A stretch of 9,708 nt of DNA from Syntrophomonadaceae bacterium (GCA_007127255.1 SKZS01000122.1:1-9708); one strand, 5' to 3'; positions 1 to 6,711 are shown, numbered from the stretch's first letter. The notes: a model not told the origin generated them from the sequence alone. Numbers and translations: made by a program.

Positions 1-429
1 CCAACCCAGGATGAAAGGGAAATGACTGTTCGCCTTAAGTTTAATCCGATTGCAAAGTTGGTTGGAGGGAAGAAAGTGGCTATAGTTGACGACTCGCTGG
101 TCCGGGGAACTACCGCCAGGATCCTTACCCGGCTGCTCAGGGCTGCAGGCACTGCCGAAGTGCATCTTTGCATAGCTTCGCCACCGTACAAGAATCCCTG
201 TTATTACGGAATTGACATCCCCGCAGCAGCGGAGCTGGCGGCACACGAATCAGGGTTCAGCCAGCTGGAGGGATCAATAGGGGCCAATAGTATAACATTT
301 TCTGAGCCTGAAGATTTATACAGGGCTCTGGGTAAAGGCAAAAATGAATATTGCACCGCTTGTTTTTCAGGCGAGTATAAAGAGAATAATATGAACGAGG
401 TGAGCGGCAATGACCAAATTTCTGAATGA
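1..429 (+). CDS. purF: Amidophosphoribosyltransferase PurF, C-terminal part (5' end outside window)
   Basis: PurF transfers glutamine-derived ammonia to PRPP to give 5-phosphoribosylamine, the first step of de novo purine synthesis in the cytoplasm. Only about 142 codons of the phosphoribosyltransferase domain are present. The frame is open from base 1, and the residues before the ATG at 22 (PTQDERE) match the family, so that ATG is internal. The PRPP-binding motif VAIVDDSLVRGTTA is encoded at about 79-120. The cysteine in SPPYKNPCYYGID (codon 199-201) and the CxxC in YCTACFSG (from 352) correspond to Fe-S ligands of the Bacillus subtilis enzyme, so this is probably the iron-sulfur type; the remaining ligand and the N-terminal glutaminase domain lie off the window. 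The stop overlaps guaA by 20 nt, which implies co-transcription and coupled translation. Confidence 0.97.
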   Translation, partial: PTQDEREMTVRLKFNPIAKLVGGKKVAIVDDSLVRGTTARILTRLLRAAGTAEVHLCIASPPYKNPCYYGIDIPAAAELAAHESGFSQLEGSIGANSITFSEPEDLYRALGKGKNEYCTACFSGEYKENNMNEVSGNDQISE

Positions 430-1990
430 AAGCGCTGAAAGCATCCGGGAGAAAATAATAATTCTGGATTTTGGCGGGCAGTACAGTATGCTTATTGCCA
501 GGAGAATCAGGGAAGCGGGGGTATACTGTGAACTGCTGCCCTTCCATACTCCCTGGTCCGAAATTAAGCGTTTAGAACCATCGGGTTTAATTCTTTCCGG
601 AAGTCCGGCCAGTGTAAACCAGGAAAATGCCCCGCGTTGTGATTCAGAAATCTACAAAGGGGGCATACCCATTTTAGGAATCTGTTACGGGATGCACCTT
701 CTAGCCAAGGACCTGGGCGGTGAAGTGGTCAGGGGAAACCGTTCAGAATTTGGCCGCACCTCATTTGAGATTGTCGAAAGAGAGCCCCTTTTCAGGGACG
801 ATGATTTTCTTGATCCGGGAAACTGCTGTGCCTGGATGAGTCACCAGGACGAGGTGATAAAACCTCCTGCCGGTTTTGATGTTCTGGCTCGGACGGAAAA
901 TAAAACCCTGGCGGCAATCGGTGATCGGGAAAATAAAATATACGGTTTGCAGTTCCATCCAGAAGTATTTCATACCCCGGGAGGCCATAACGTTTTAAAA
1001 AGATTTCTCTATGATGTCTGCGGCTGCAGCAAAACATGGGGCCCGCGCAGCTTTGTAGAGGATGCTGTCGAAAAAATTCGCCGGGTTGTCGGAGAAGATC
1101 AAAAGGTGGTCTGCGCTCTAAGCGGAGGAGTAGATTCATCTGTGGTTGCTTTCCTGCTTGACAGGGCCTTAAAGGAAAGAGCGGTTTTTATCTTTGTTGA
1201 CCATGGCTTGTTGCGGCTTGACGAGGCAGAACAGGTGGTGCAGTTATACAGGGAAAAACTTCAGGGCCAGTTTATTCATGTAAATGCTGAAAAAGTGTTT
1301 TTAGAAGCCCTGGCGGGAGTAACAGATCCTGAAGAAAAACGGAGAATCATCGGGGCAGAATTTATTAAAGTTTTTAAAGAAAAAGCGCTGTCTATGGGTG
1401 ATATAACTTACCTGGCCCAGGGGACGATATATCCTGATGTGATTGAAAGCGGTACAATTAACGGTGCTGCTGTAATCAAGTCCCATCATAACGTGGGCGG
1501 CCTGCCAGCCGAGCTGGGTTTCGATTTAGTTGAACCTCTGCGAGAGCTTTTTAAGGATGAAGTGCGCCTGGTCGGAGCCGAACTGGGCCTGCCCGATTCA
1601 ATATTAAAAAGACAACCTTTTCCCGGCCCCGGCCTGGCAGTGCGTATCATAGGAGATATCACCTCTGAAAAACTATCTCTTTTACAGCAGGCCGATGCCA
1701 TATTCAGGGAAGAATTACAGGCTGCCGATTTGAGCGAAGAAATGTGGCAGTACTTTGCAGTGTTAACCGATGTGAAAGTGGTGGGAGTAAAGGGAGACGA
1801 TCGGCACTACGGCCCTGTGATTGCCCTGCGTGCTGTAGTCTCTGAAGATGCCATGACCGCAGACTGGGCGCGTTTGCCGCACAGCCTGCTCGATAAAACA
1901 TCGCTGCGTATAACCGGAGAAATACCTGATGTCGCCAGGGTGGTTTATGATATTACCTCCAAACCTCCGGGAACCATTGAGTGGGAGTAA
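410..1990 (+). CDS. guaA: GMP synthase (glutamine-hydrolysing)
   Basis: GuaA converts XMP, ATP and glutamine to GMP, the last step of guanine nucleotide synthesis. At 526 residues it has the normal full length. The N-terminal class I glutaminase domain (about 15-200) has the nucleophile Cys92 in GICYGMH and His183/Glu185 in QFHPE. The ATP-pyrophosphatase domain follows, with P-loop SGGVDSS at 238-244. The C-terminal dimerisation and XMP-binding part carries RQPFPGPGLAVRIIGD and ends in the typical YDITSKPPGTIEWE. The start at 410 has the ribosome site GAGGTGA (397-403) inside the end of purF. Two glutaminase-loop positions look unusual: SGSP at 63-66, where SGGP is common, and SHQD at 144-147, where SHGD is common. 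The triad is intact, so activity is expected. Downstream it converges with pdxT across 38 bp, with no clear terminator. Confidence 0.99.
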   Translation: MTKFLNESAESIREKIIILDFGGQYSMLIARRIREAGVYCELLPFHTPWSEIKRLEPSGLILSGSPASVNQENAPRCDSEIYKGGIPILGICYGMHLLAKDLGGEVVRGNRSEFGRTSFEIVEREPLFRDDDFLDPGNCCAWMSHQDEVIKPPAGFDVLARTENKTLAAIGDRENKIYGLQFHPEVFHTPGGHNVLKRFLYDVCGCSKTWGPRSFVEDAVEKIRRVVGEDQKVVCALSGGVDSSVVAFLLDRALKERAVFIFVDHGLLRLDEAEQVVQLYREKLQGQFIHVNAEKVFLEALAGVTDPEEKRRIIGAEFIKVFKEKALSMGDITYLAQGTIYPDVIESGTINGAAVIKSHHNVGGLPAELGFDLVEPLRELFKDEVRLVGAELGLPDSILKRQPFPGPGLAVRIIGDITSEKLSLLQQADAIFREELQAADLSEEMWQYFAVLTDVKVVGVKGDDRHYGPVIALRAVVSEDAMTADWARLPHSLLDKTSLRITGEIPDVARVVYDITSKPPGTIEWE

Positions 1991-2028
1991 CAGCCAGGAT
2001 AAAAATATTTTGGAAAAAAACAAGGTCT

Positions 2029-2607
2029 TTATAGTTCCCTGCAGATATTGATAAAGAATTGGTGGATCCTCAGGTCATCGGTTAGTTCGGGATGGAAAGA
2101 GGTAGCAAGCAGGCTGCCCTGCCTGGCTGCTACTACTCCCTCGGGCAGCTCTGCGAGCGTTTCTACTGCCGGGCCGGCTTTCTCAATAATTGGAGCCCTG
2201 ATAAAAACGGCTGTCAGGGGGCTATTGAATGACTTGAAATCAAGATCAGTTTCAAAGCTTTCTTTTTGACGACCAAAGGCATTGCGCTGTACGGTAATAT
2301 CCATTAAGCCGAGCCTTGGTTGTTCTTTAATACCATCAAAGATGTTCTGCGCTACCAGGACCATTCCGGCGCATGTCCCGAAAACGGCCAGGCTCCCCTG
2401 CCGGTTTCTTTCCCGGATCAGGTCGGCCAGGCCGAAGATTTCAATTAATTTGCCGATGGTTGTGCTTTCACCGCCGGGTATAATTAACCCGTTGGCTTTG
2501 TTTAAACTCTCCCTGCTTTTTACGGATACTGCTTCCACTCCACAGTGCTCAAGGTGCCTGATATGCTCCGATACGGCTCCCTGAACGGCAAGAACTCCTA
2601 TTTTCAT
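2029..2607 (-). CDS. pdxT: Pyridoxal 5'-phosphate synthase glutaminase subunit PdxT
   Basis: PdxT hydrolyses glutamine and channels ammonia to PdxS for ribose-5-phosphate-dependent PLP synthesis (the DXP-independent route). The protein has 192 residues, normal for the family. Visible hallmarks are VLAVQGAVSEH at 5-15, PGGEST at 44-49, the nucleophile Cys79 in GTCAGM, the family motif RNAFGRQ at 108-114, and His172/Glu174 in SFHPELTDD. It begins 3 nt after the pdxS stop. Its ribosome site (GCGGGG, about 10 nt upstream) lies inside the pdxS end, so translation is probably coupled. It is the last gene of the hisH-hisF-pdxS-pdxT unit. Homology to other class I glutaminases such as HisH could confuse a weak search, but the PdxT-specific motifs and the partner gene settle the call. 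Confidence 0.98.
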   Translation of the reverse strand: MKIGVLAVQGAVSEHIRHLEHCGVEAVSVKSRESLNKANGLIIPGGESTTIGKLIEIFGLADLIRERNRQGSLAVFGTCAGMVLVAQNIFDGIKEQPRLGLMDITVQRNAFGRQKESFETDLDFKSFNSPLTAVFIRAPIIEKAGPAVETLAELPEGVVAARQGSLLATSFHPELTDDLRIHQFFINICREL

Positions 2608-2610
2608 TTG

Positions 2611-3495
2611 TTAAATGCCCCGCTCCTGCATTCTGTCAGCTGCGGTTAAGGTAGACATTTCCAGACCCGGCATAGCATCGCCAAGTTTCCTGGAGACTTC
2701 AGCGAGCACTTTCGGATCATCATAATGCAGGGTAGCCTTAACAATTGCTTCAGCTACAAGCTGTGGTTTTTCTGACTTGAATATCCCTGAGCCGACAAAA
2801 ATACCATCAGAGCCCAGCTGCATCATTAAAGATGCATCAGCAGGGGAGGCAATGCCTCCGGCCGCAAAGTTTACAACGGGAAGGCGACCGGCGCTGCGCA
2901 CTTCCTGAAGCAGTTCCAGTGATACCCCCAGGTCCCTTGCTAATACGACCAGTTCATCGTCAGCTTTGCTGATTACCTGGCGTACCTGGTCCATAACTTT
3001 GCGCATATGGCGGACTGCTTCGACTACGTTTCCTGTTCCCGGTTCACCCTTGGTTCGGATCATTGCCGCCCCTTCGGAAATGCGGCGCAGCGCTTCGCCT
3101 AAGTCCCTGGCACCACAAACAAAAGGAACTTTAAAGAGATGTTTGTTAATATGAAATTCTTCATCAGCAGGGGTTAGCACTTCGCTTTCGTCGATATAAT
3201 CAACGCCAAGTTCTTCTAATATTTGGGCCTCGGCAAAATGGCCGATTCGCACCTTGGCCATAACCGGGATAGTAACCGTGTCCATAATGCGCATAATCAT
3301 TTCGGGGTCGGCCATCCTGGCTACACCACCTGCCGCCCTGATGTCAGATGGCACTCTCTCCAGGGCCATTACAGCAACAGCACCCGCTTTTTCAGCAATC
3401 CGGGCCTGTTCATCAGTGGTGACGTCCATGATCACGCCGCCTTTTTGCATCTGGGCCATTCCTTTTTTAACCCGAAAAGTACCTTGCTCTTTCAT
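2611..3495 (-). CDS. pdxS: Pyridoxal 5'-phosphate synthase lyase subunit PdxS
   Basis: PdxS is a (beta/alpha)8-barrel enzyme that condenses ribose 5-phosphate, glyceraldehyde 3-phosphate and ammonia into PLP. It forms a dodecamer decorated with PdxT. The 294 residues match the family length. Key residues fall at the family's standard numbers: Asp24 (GGVIMD), Lys81 in VMAKVRIGH, which forms the substrate imine, and Lys149 in MIRTKGEPGTGN, which takes over the later chromophoric intermediate. Other conserved blocks are MALERVPSDIRAAGGVARM, DYIDESEVLTPADE and the phosphate-binding GSDGIFVGSGIFKS. The ATG at 3495 is preceded by AGGAG (3504-3508). The gene follows hisF after 31 nt, suggesting a shared transcript. 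The PLP it makes is the cofactor of both aminotransferases encoded nearby. Confidence 0.99.
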   Translation of the reverse strand: MKEQGTFRVKKGMAQMQKGGVIMDVTTDEQARIAEKAGAVAVMALERVPSDIRAAGGVARMADPEMIMRIMDTVTIPVMAKVRIGHFAEAQILEELGVDYIDESEVLTPADEEFHINKHLFKVPFVCGARDLGEALRRISEGAAMIRTKGEPGTGNVVEAVRHMRKVMDQVRQVISKADDELVVLARDLGVSLELLQEVRSAGRLPVVNFAAGGIASPADASLMMQLGSDGIFVGSGIFKSEKPQLVAEAIVKATLHYDDPKVLAEVSRKLGDAMPGLEMSTLTAADRMQERGI

Positions 3496-3526
3496 CGAAA
3501 AAACTCCTCTCCAAGATCTTGATCGT

Positions 3527-4312
3527 TTATATATTTACCGGCCGTACCGGCAGTCCTTTTGATGACAGGTATGATTTTATATCAGCAATGCTGTATGTGC
3601 CGTAATGCAGGATTGAAGCTGCCAGGACTGCATGGGCTTTGCCCCTGGCCAGCGCTTCATACAAATGTTCAAGATTACCTGCTCCGCCCGAGGCAATAAC
3701 GGGTATTCCAACCGCACCTGTTACCGCTGCCAGCATTTCGTTATCGTATCCGTCCAATGTGCCGTCGGCATCCATTGAGGTCAAAAGTATTTCGCCTGCG
3801 CCCATTTCTTCGACTTGTTCAGCCCATTCTATCAAATCGCGCCCGGTTGCCTTTCGGCCTCCGTGGCTGTAAACTTCCCATTTCAACTCAGCATCCTGCC
3901 CGGCATTAACCACCCGGCAAGCGTCGATAGCAGCTACGATGCATTGGCTGCCAAATTGATCTGCTCCTTCCCTGATTAAGGCAGGGTTCCTAAGGGCGGC
4001 AGTGTTTAAAGACACCTTATCGGCGCCTGATTGTAAAAGTTCCTGTATGAATGTGGTGGAATCGATTCCGCCGCCGACTGTAAGAGGGATAAAAACAACT
4101 TCAGCAGTTTTACGTACTACATCGACAATTGCCCTGCGTCCTTCGACTGAAGCAGTGATATCCAAAAAAACTATTTCGTCTGCTCCTTCATGGTTATAAA
4201 AGGCAGCCCTTTCCACCGGATCGCCTGCGTCCCTGATATCAACAAAGCGGGTGCCCTTGACAACCCGGCCGTCCCGCACATCTAAACAGGGTATTATTCT
4301 TTTTGCCAGCAT
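3527..4312 (-). CDS. hisF: Imidazole glycerol phosphate synthase cyclase subunit HisF
   Basis: HisF uses ammonia from HisH to convert PRFAR into imidazole glycerol phosphate and AICAR, linking histidine and purine synthesis. The 261-residue (beta/alpha)8 barrel carries the catalytic pair Asp11 (IIPCLDV) and Asp130 (AAIDA). The phosphate-binding loops TVGGGI (78-83) and ASGGAG are present, as are the ammonia-gate residues Arg5, Glu46 and Lys99; a GAGE glutamate near 174 is the likely fourth. The loop after Asp130 is about seven residues longer than in the Thermotoga protein as I recall it. A GTG codon lies directly before the ATG (4313-4315), but the ATG at 4312 gives the family's standard MLAKRIIPCLDV and Asp11 numbering, with GGGAGA about 8-9 nt upstream, so I start there. 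It sits 82 nt after hisH and 31 nt before pdxS. Confidence 0.98.
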   Translation of the reverse strand: MLAKRIIPCLDVRDGRVVKGTRFVDIRDAGDPVERAAFYNHEGADEIVFLDITASVEGRRAIVDVVRKTAEVVFIPLTVGGGIDSTTFIQELLQSGADKVSLNTAALRNPALIREGADQFGSQCIVAAIDACRVVNAGQDAELKWEVYSHGGRKATGRDLIEWAEQVEEMGAGEILLTSMDADGTLDGYDNEMLAAVTGAVGIPVIASGGAGNLEHLYEALARGKAHAVLAASILHYGTYSIADIKSYLSSKGLPVRPVNI

Positions 4313-4332
4313 CACATTTATCTCCCGCCGCT

Positions 4333-4378
4333 AAATACAAATTCAAACGCTTAACCTGTCTCTGATTTGAATGTATTT
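4333..4378 (-). repeat. Imperfect inverted repeat in the hisH-hisF gap
   Basis: Arms TAAATAC+ATTCAAA (4332-4347, with a 2-nt AA bulge) and TTTGAATGTATTTA (4366-4379) can pair around an 18-nt loop (4348-4365). In the minus-strand transcript this gives an AU-rich hairpin between the hisH stop and the hisF ribosome site. No U-tract follows, so it is not a canonical terminator. An mRNA processing or stability element, or chance in AT-rich spacer, are both possible. Confidence 0.35.
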
Positions 4379-4394
4379 ATTTAGATAACAATAT

Positions 4395-5027
4395 CTAGTA
4401 GTTTTCGGCTATAATCTTACCAAAATTACCGAGCAGGCGCAAGCCTGCCGGGCCGCTCTTTTCGGGGTGGAATTGGACTCCCATCAGGTTTCCATCAGCA
4501 GCGGCTGAAGTGAAAGAGAAGCCGTAATCGGTTAAGGCCATGGTAAAGCGGTCTTGATCGGGCTCTACGTAGTAAGAGTGAGTAAAATAGAAATATGTTT
4601 TACTGCAGATATCATTAAACAGGGGGTGTTCAGTTACTGGCACAACCTTGTTCCAACCAACATGAGGAACGGGCAAATCGGCGGGAAACCTTTTTACTTT
4701 GCCTCCGATAGCGTTTAGCCCCCTGGTTGCACTTTTACTATCTGTGGATTCTTCGCTTTCCGTAAAAAGAAGCTGCATGCCCAGGCAGATTCCCAGCACC
4801 GGTTTTTTATCTGCTATTACTTCAAGCAGGGCGGCCGCCAGGTTTTTTTCCTGAAGACCCTTCGCTGCGTGATCAAAAAAACCGACCCCGGGGAAAATGA
4901 CTGCTTTTGCCCCAGCAATAACTCCGGGGTGATCAGATATTTTGGGCTTAAGAGAGATCATTTCGCAGGCTTTAAATATGCTGTATAAATTTGCGCTTCC
5001 GCTATCAACAATAACCAGTTCGTTCAT
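4395..5027 (-). CDS. hisH: Imidazole glycerol phosphate synthase glutaminase subunit HisH
   Basis: HisH is the class I glutaminase that supplies ammonia through the HisF barrel. The protein has 210 residues, the usual size. The oxyanion region PGVGFF is at 46-51, the nucleophile Cys81 lies in GICLGMQLLF, and His187/Glu189 lie in QFHPEKSG. HVGWN (122-126) and FYFTHSYYV (146-154) are specific to HisH and exclude other glutaminases. The N-terminal motif reads VDSGSANLYSI where VDYGxGNLxS is more usual, a mild divergence. The start ATG at 5027 has AAAGGAG at 5034-5040. It is the first gene of the minus-strand hisH-hisF-pdxS-pdxT unit. The other his genes except hisC are not in the window, so the his pathway is at least partly scattered. 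Confidence 0.97.
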   Translation of the reverse strand: MNELVIVDSGSANLYSIFKACEMISLKPKISDHPGVIAGAKAVIFPGVGFFDHAAKGLQEKNLAAALLEVIADKKPVLGICLGMQLLFTESEESTDSKSATRGLNAIGGKVKRFPADLPVPHVGWNKVVPVTEHPLFNDICSKTYFYFTHSYYVEPDQDRFTMALTDYGFSFTSAAADGNLMGVQFHPEKSGPAGLRLLGNFGKIIAENY

Positions 5028-5091
5028 CAGCAGCTCCTTTCGGATAACTAAGCAAACAGGGTCTTTTTATCAGAGCGTATTCTTCGTTCTT

Positions 5092-5120
5092 ATTATAGCA
5101 CCTGTTTAGACGCTGGCACT
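5092..5120 (-). promoter_or_regulatory. Candidate extended -10 promoter for hisHF-pdxST
   Basis: On the minus strand TATAAT (5092-5097) is preceded by TGC, giving an extended -10 (TGnTATAAT). At 17-bp spacing the -35 position (5115-5120) reads AGTGCC, which is a poor match, so the extended -10 would have to compensate. Transcription would start near 5085, leaving a leader of roughly 58 nt before hisH. The site lies in the 99-bp gap after the aminotransferase stop codon. Confidence 0.55.
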
Positions 5121-5134
5121 AATAATTTAGTGCC
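5115..5134. repeat. Perfect 20-bp palindrome, possible operator
   Basis: GGCACTAA-TAAT-TTAGTGCC has perfect 8-bp arms and a 4-bp centre. It covers the stop codon of the aminotransferase gene (5127-5129) and the -35 position of the candidate hisH promoter. No T-run follows on either strand, which argues against an intrinsic terminator and for a site bound by a dimeric regulator. The regulator cannot be identified from the window. Confidence 0.5.
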
Positions 5135-6365
5135 CTGCCGCTTTTAACGAGCTGCTTGATTCTATTTCATGTAAAAGTTCACCCAGTGCTTTTATACCCC
5201 GGGAAATATCTTCAATATCGGGTTGACTAAAAGAGAAGCGTGCGCTGTACCTGCCTCCACCGCTGCTGGAAAAACCTTCGCCGTGAACAAAAGCGACATT
5301 CCGCTTTAATGACAATTCAAGCAGCTCCCTGCTGGTGGGGTAATATTCAGGAAAGCTTACCCATATAAAAAAACCGCCGCTGGGAATGTTGAATTTAATC
5401 CCGGCCGGAAAGTATTGTTTCATAGCTTCAACCATGGCATTTCTTTTTTCACGGTATAGTTCAGAAAGACGCACGATGTGCCTGTCGAGGTAGCCGTTTC
5501 TGGAGAGGAAACAGACCAGTTGTTGACCAAGTGAGCTGGAGCAAAGGTCGGCAGTTTGCTTGGCCAGGGTTGCTTTGTCTATTAGCGGCTTAGGCCCGGC
5601 CAGCCAGCCGATTCTGATCCCGGGTAAGAGTACTTTTGAATAAGACCCAAGATAAATGACCCGTTCCTCCCGGTCAAGAGAAAAATATGACGGTGGCACT
5701 TCACCTTCGTAGCAAAGAGGGCCGTAAGGATTGTCTTCAAGGATAACCAGGTTATAACGGGAAGCGATATCTAGTATTTCATAACGCCGCTTAAGGCTGG
5801 TAGTAAGGCCGGTTGGGTTTTGAAAATTTGGCACTGTATAAAATACTTTCGGTGACTGCCCTTGTTTGTTAAGTTTAAAAATAATTTCTTCCATTTTTCC
5901 TGGAATCGGACCATCTGAATCCATTTCTATACCCTTTGGAATGCCACCGTAAGACTTTAATGCGCTCATCCCCCCGATATATGCAGGTTCTTCTACCAGG
6001 ACAGGCTGATCCGGGTTGACCAGGATACGGCTGAGCAGGTCAAGCCCCTGCTGGGAGCCATCGGTAATGACCAGGTTATCGGCCTGGCAAGCCGCACCTT
6101 CGCGGCGCATTTTTTCCGCAACCAGTTCCCGCAGGTCATAACTTCCTTCGGTAGGGCCGTACTGCAATGCCTGGCCGCTTTTATCCACAGCCAACTCAGC
6201 CAGGGCACGGGCAATGTGTTCGCGCGGGAAAAAATCGTTACCCGGGAACCCACCGGCGAAAGAGATCACTTCCGGCCGTTCGGTCAGGGAAAAGAACTGG
6301 CGAATTTGGGAACCTGTAATATGCCTGGTTCGCTCAGAAAAATAGTTGTCCCACTTAACGCTCAT
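5127..6365 (-). CDS. PLP-dependent aminotransferase, class I/II (LysN/2-aminoadipate aminotransferase-like), T-box controlled
   Basis: A cytoplasmic fold-type I aminotransferase of 412 residues, resembling the Thermus LysN and MocR-catalytic-domain group but with no helix-turn-helix domain. Conserved blocks are SFAGGFPGNDFFP (35-47), LQYGPTEGSYDLRE (67-80), TDGSQQGLDLL (101-111), VPNFQNPTG (178-186, substrate/cofactor Asn), EDNPYGPLCYEG (210-221, Asp211 and Tyr214 for PLP) and LGSYSKVLLPGIRIGW with Lys244 as the Schiff-base lysine. An in-frame GTG or ATG further upstream is unlikely to be used: the ATG at 6365 has a strong GAGGAGG site (6375-6381), and the longer frame would run into the T-box terminator tail. 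The leader's probable GCC specifier points to alanine, so a pyruvate/alanine role is suggested. The amino donor and acceptor are not readable from sequence, and aminoadipate, branched-chain or aromatic substrates remain possible. Confidence 0.9.
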   Translation of the reverse strand: MSVKWDNYFSERTRHITGSQIRQFFSLTERPEVISFAGGFPGNDFFPREHIARALAELAVDKSGQALQYGPTEGSYDLRELVAEKMRREGAACQADNLVITDGSQQGLDLLSRILVNPDQPVLVEEPAYIGGMSALKSYGGIPKGIEMDSDGPIPGKMEEIIFKLNKQGQSPKVFYTVPNFQNPTGLTTSLKRRYEILDIASRYNLVILEDNPYGPLCYEGEVPPSYFSLDREERVIYLGSYSKVLLPGIRIGWLAGPKPLIDKATLAKQTADLCSSSLGQQLVCFLSRNGYLDRHIVRLSELYREKRNAMVEAMKQYFPAGIKFNIPSGGFFIWVSFPEYYPTSRELLELSLKRNVAFVHGEGFSSSGGGRYSARFSFSQPDIEDISRGIKALGELLHEIESSSSLKAAGH

Positions 6366-6415
6366 TTTAAACTGCCTCCTCAGGTGGCGTGGTCTGGTTT
6401 TAAAAGCCTGCTTAA

Positions 6416-6660
6416 CAATCAAAATGCCCGTCTCTTAATAATTTAAGAGACGGGCTAATATCCCGCGGTACCACTCTAGTTGCCCAAAAATCGAGCCACT
6501 CGTTTTCGATAACGGCCTTGCAGCCGGTGGCGCTTAGTGGCTTGTTGCCATTTCAGGACCACAGCTCCGGGGTGGCTTATTCCTTTGACAGCCAGGGGCT
6601 CTTTCAGCCGGGGAGCCTCTCTCTGAATGAACCGTCAAAGTATTTTTCCCCTTCAACGCT
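6416..6660 (-). promoter_or_regulatory. T-box tRNA-sensing leader, specifier probably GCC (alanine)
   Basis: The minus-strand transcript reads as a full T-box. Stem I starts with AGCGUUGAAGGGG (6660-6648) and closes on CCCCGGAGCUG. The upper helix pairs CUUUGACGG (6640-6632) with CUGUCAAAG, and the distal part holds the AGAGAG bulge (6625-6620). The specifier loop has AAUA on the 5' side and GAAUAAGCCA on the 3' side. GCC (6576-6574), followed by the usual purine A, is the best specifier, meaning tRNA-Ala. AAG (Lys) is the main alternative, but it would be followed by C. The T-box AGAGUGGUACCGCGG is at 6477-6463, with UGGU (6473-6470) pairing to an ACCA tRNA end. GGGC (6486-6483) pairs with GCCC (6455-6452) in the antiterminator, competing with the terminator. 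Uncharged tRNA would allow readthrough into the aminotransferase gene. Confidence 0.95.
6417..6455 (-). terminator. T-box-controlled intrinsic terminator
   Basis: A perfect 13-bp stem (arms GCCCGTCTCTTAA and TTAAGAGACGGGC, 6426-6455) with a 4-nt loop is followed on the minus strand by ATTTTGATT. Its 5' arm overlaps the antiterminator GCCC, so the two folds exclude each other. It stands about 50 nt before the aminotransferase start. Confidence 0.92.
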
Positions 6661-6690
6661 TTGTTATTTTAATTATTTTTGGATTATAAC
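6661..6690 (+). promoter_or_regulatory. Candidate promoter for hisC sharing its -10 with the opposite promoter
   Basis: TTGTTA (6661-6666), an 18-bp spacer, then TATAAC (6685-6690) on the + strand. The -10 overlaps the minus-strand TATAAT (6683-6688) because GATTATAAC is near-symmetric. Initiation near 6697 would give a leader of about 85 nt before the hisC GTG. The match is moderate. A second weak choice, TATAAA at 6745-6750, has no recognisable -35. Confidence 0.35.
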
Positions 6691-6711
6691 AGAATAAAAA
6701 GGATAAAGCAA
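6683..6711 (-). promoter_or_regulatory. Sigma-A-type promoter of the T-box/aminotransferase transcript
   Basis: On the minus strand TTGCTT (6706-6711) and TATAAT (6683-6688) are separated by exactly 17 bp. A start near 6676 lies 16 nt before the first conserved T-box bases, giving a leader of about 310 nt. Confidence 0.85.

Noticed and set aside
1991..2028. AAAATATTTT and A-rich run between guaA and pdxT as a bidirectional terminator
   Set aside because: Only a 10-bp AT palindrome with no GC stem. It does not form a convincing intrinsic terminator on either strand.
2048..3562. Open frames on the + strand opposite pdxT and pdxS
   Set aside because: They are mirror frames of highly conserved genes and have low-complexity, serine- and proline-rich translations.
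6366..6422. N-terminal extension of the aminotransferase to 6422
   Set aside because: It would start in the T-box terminator tail, has no ribosome site, and adds a basic stretch absent from the family. ATG 6365 has GAGGAGG.
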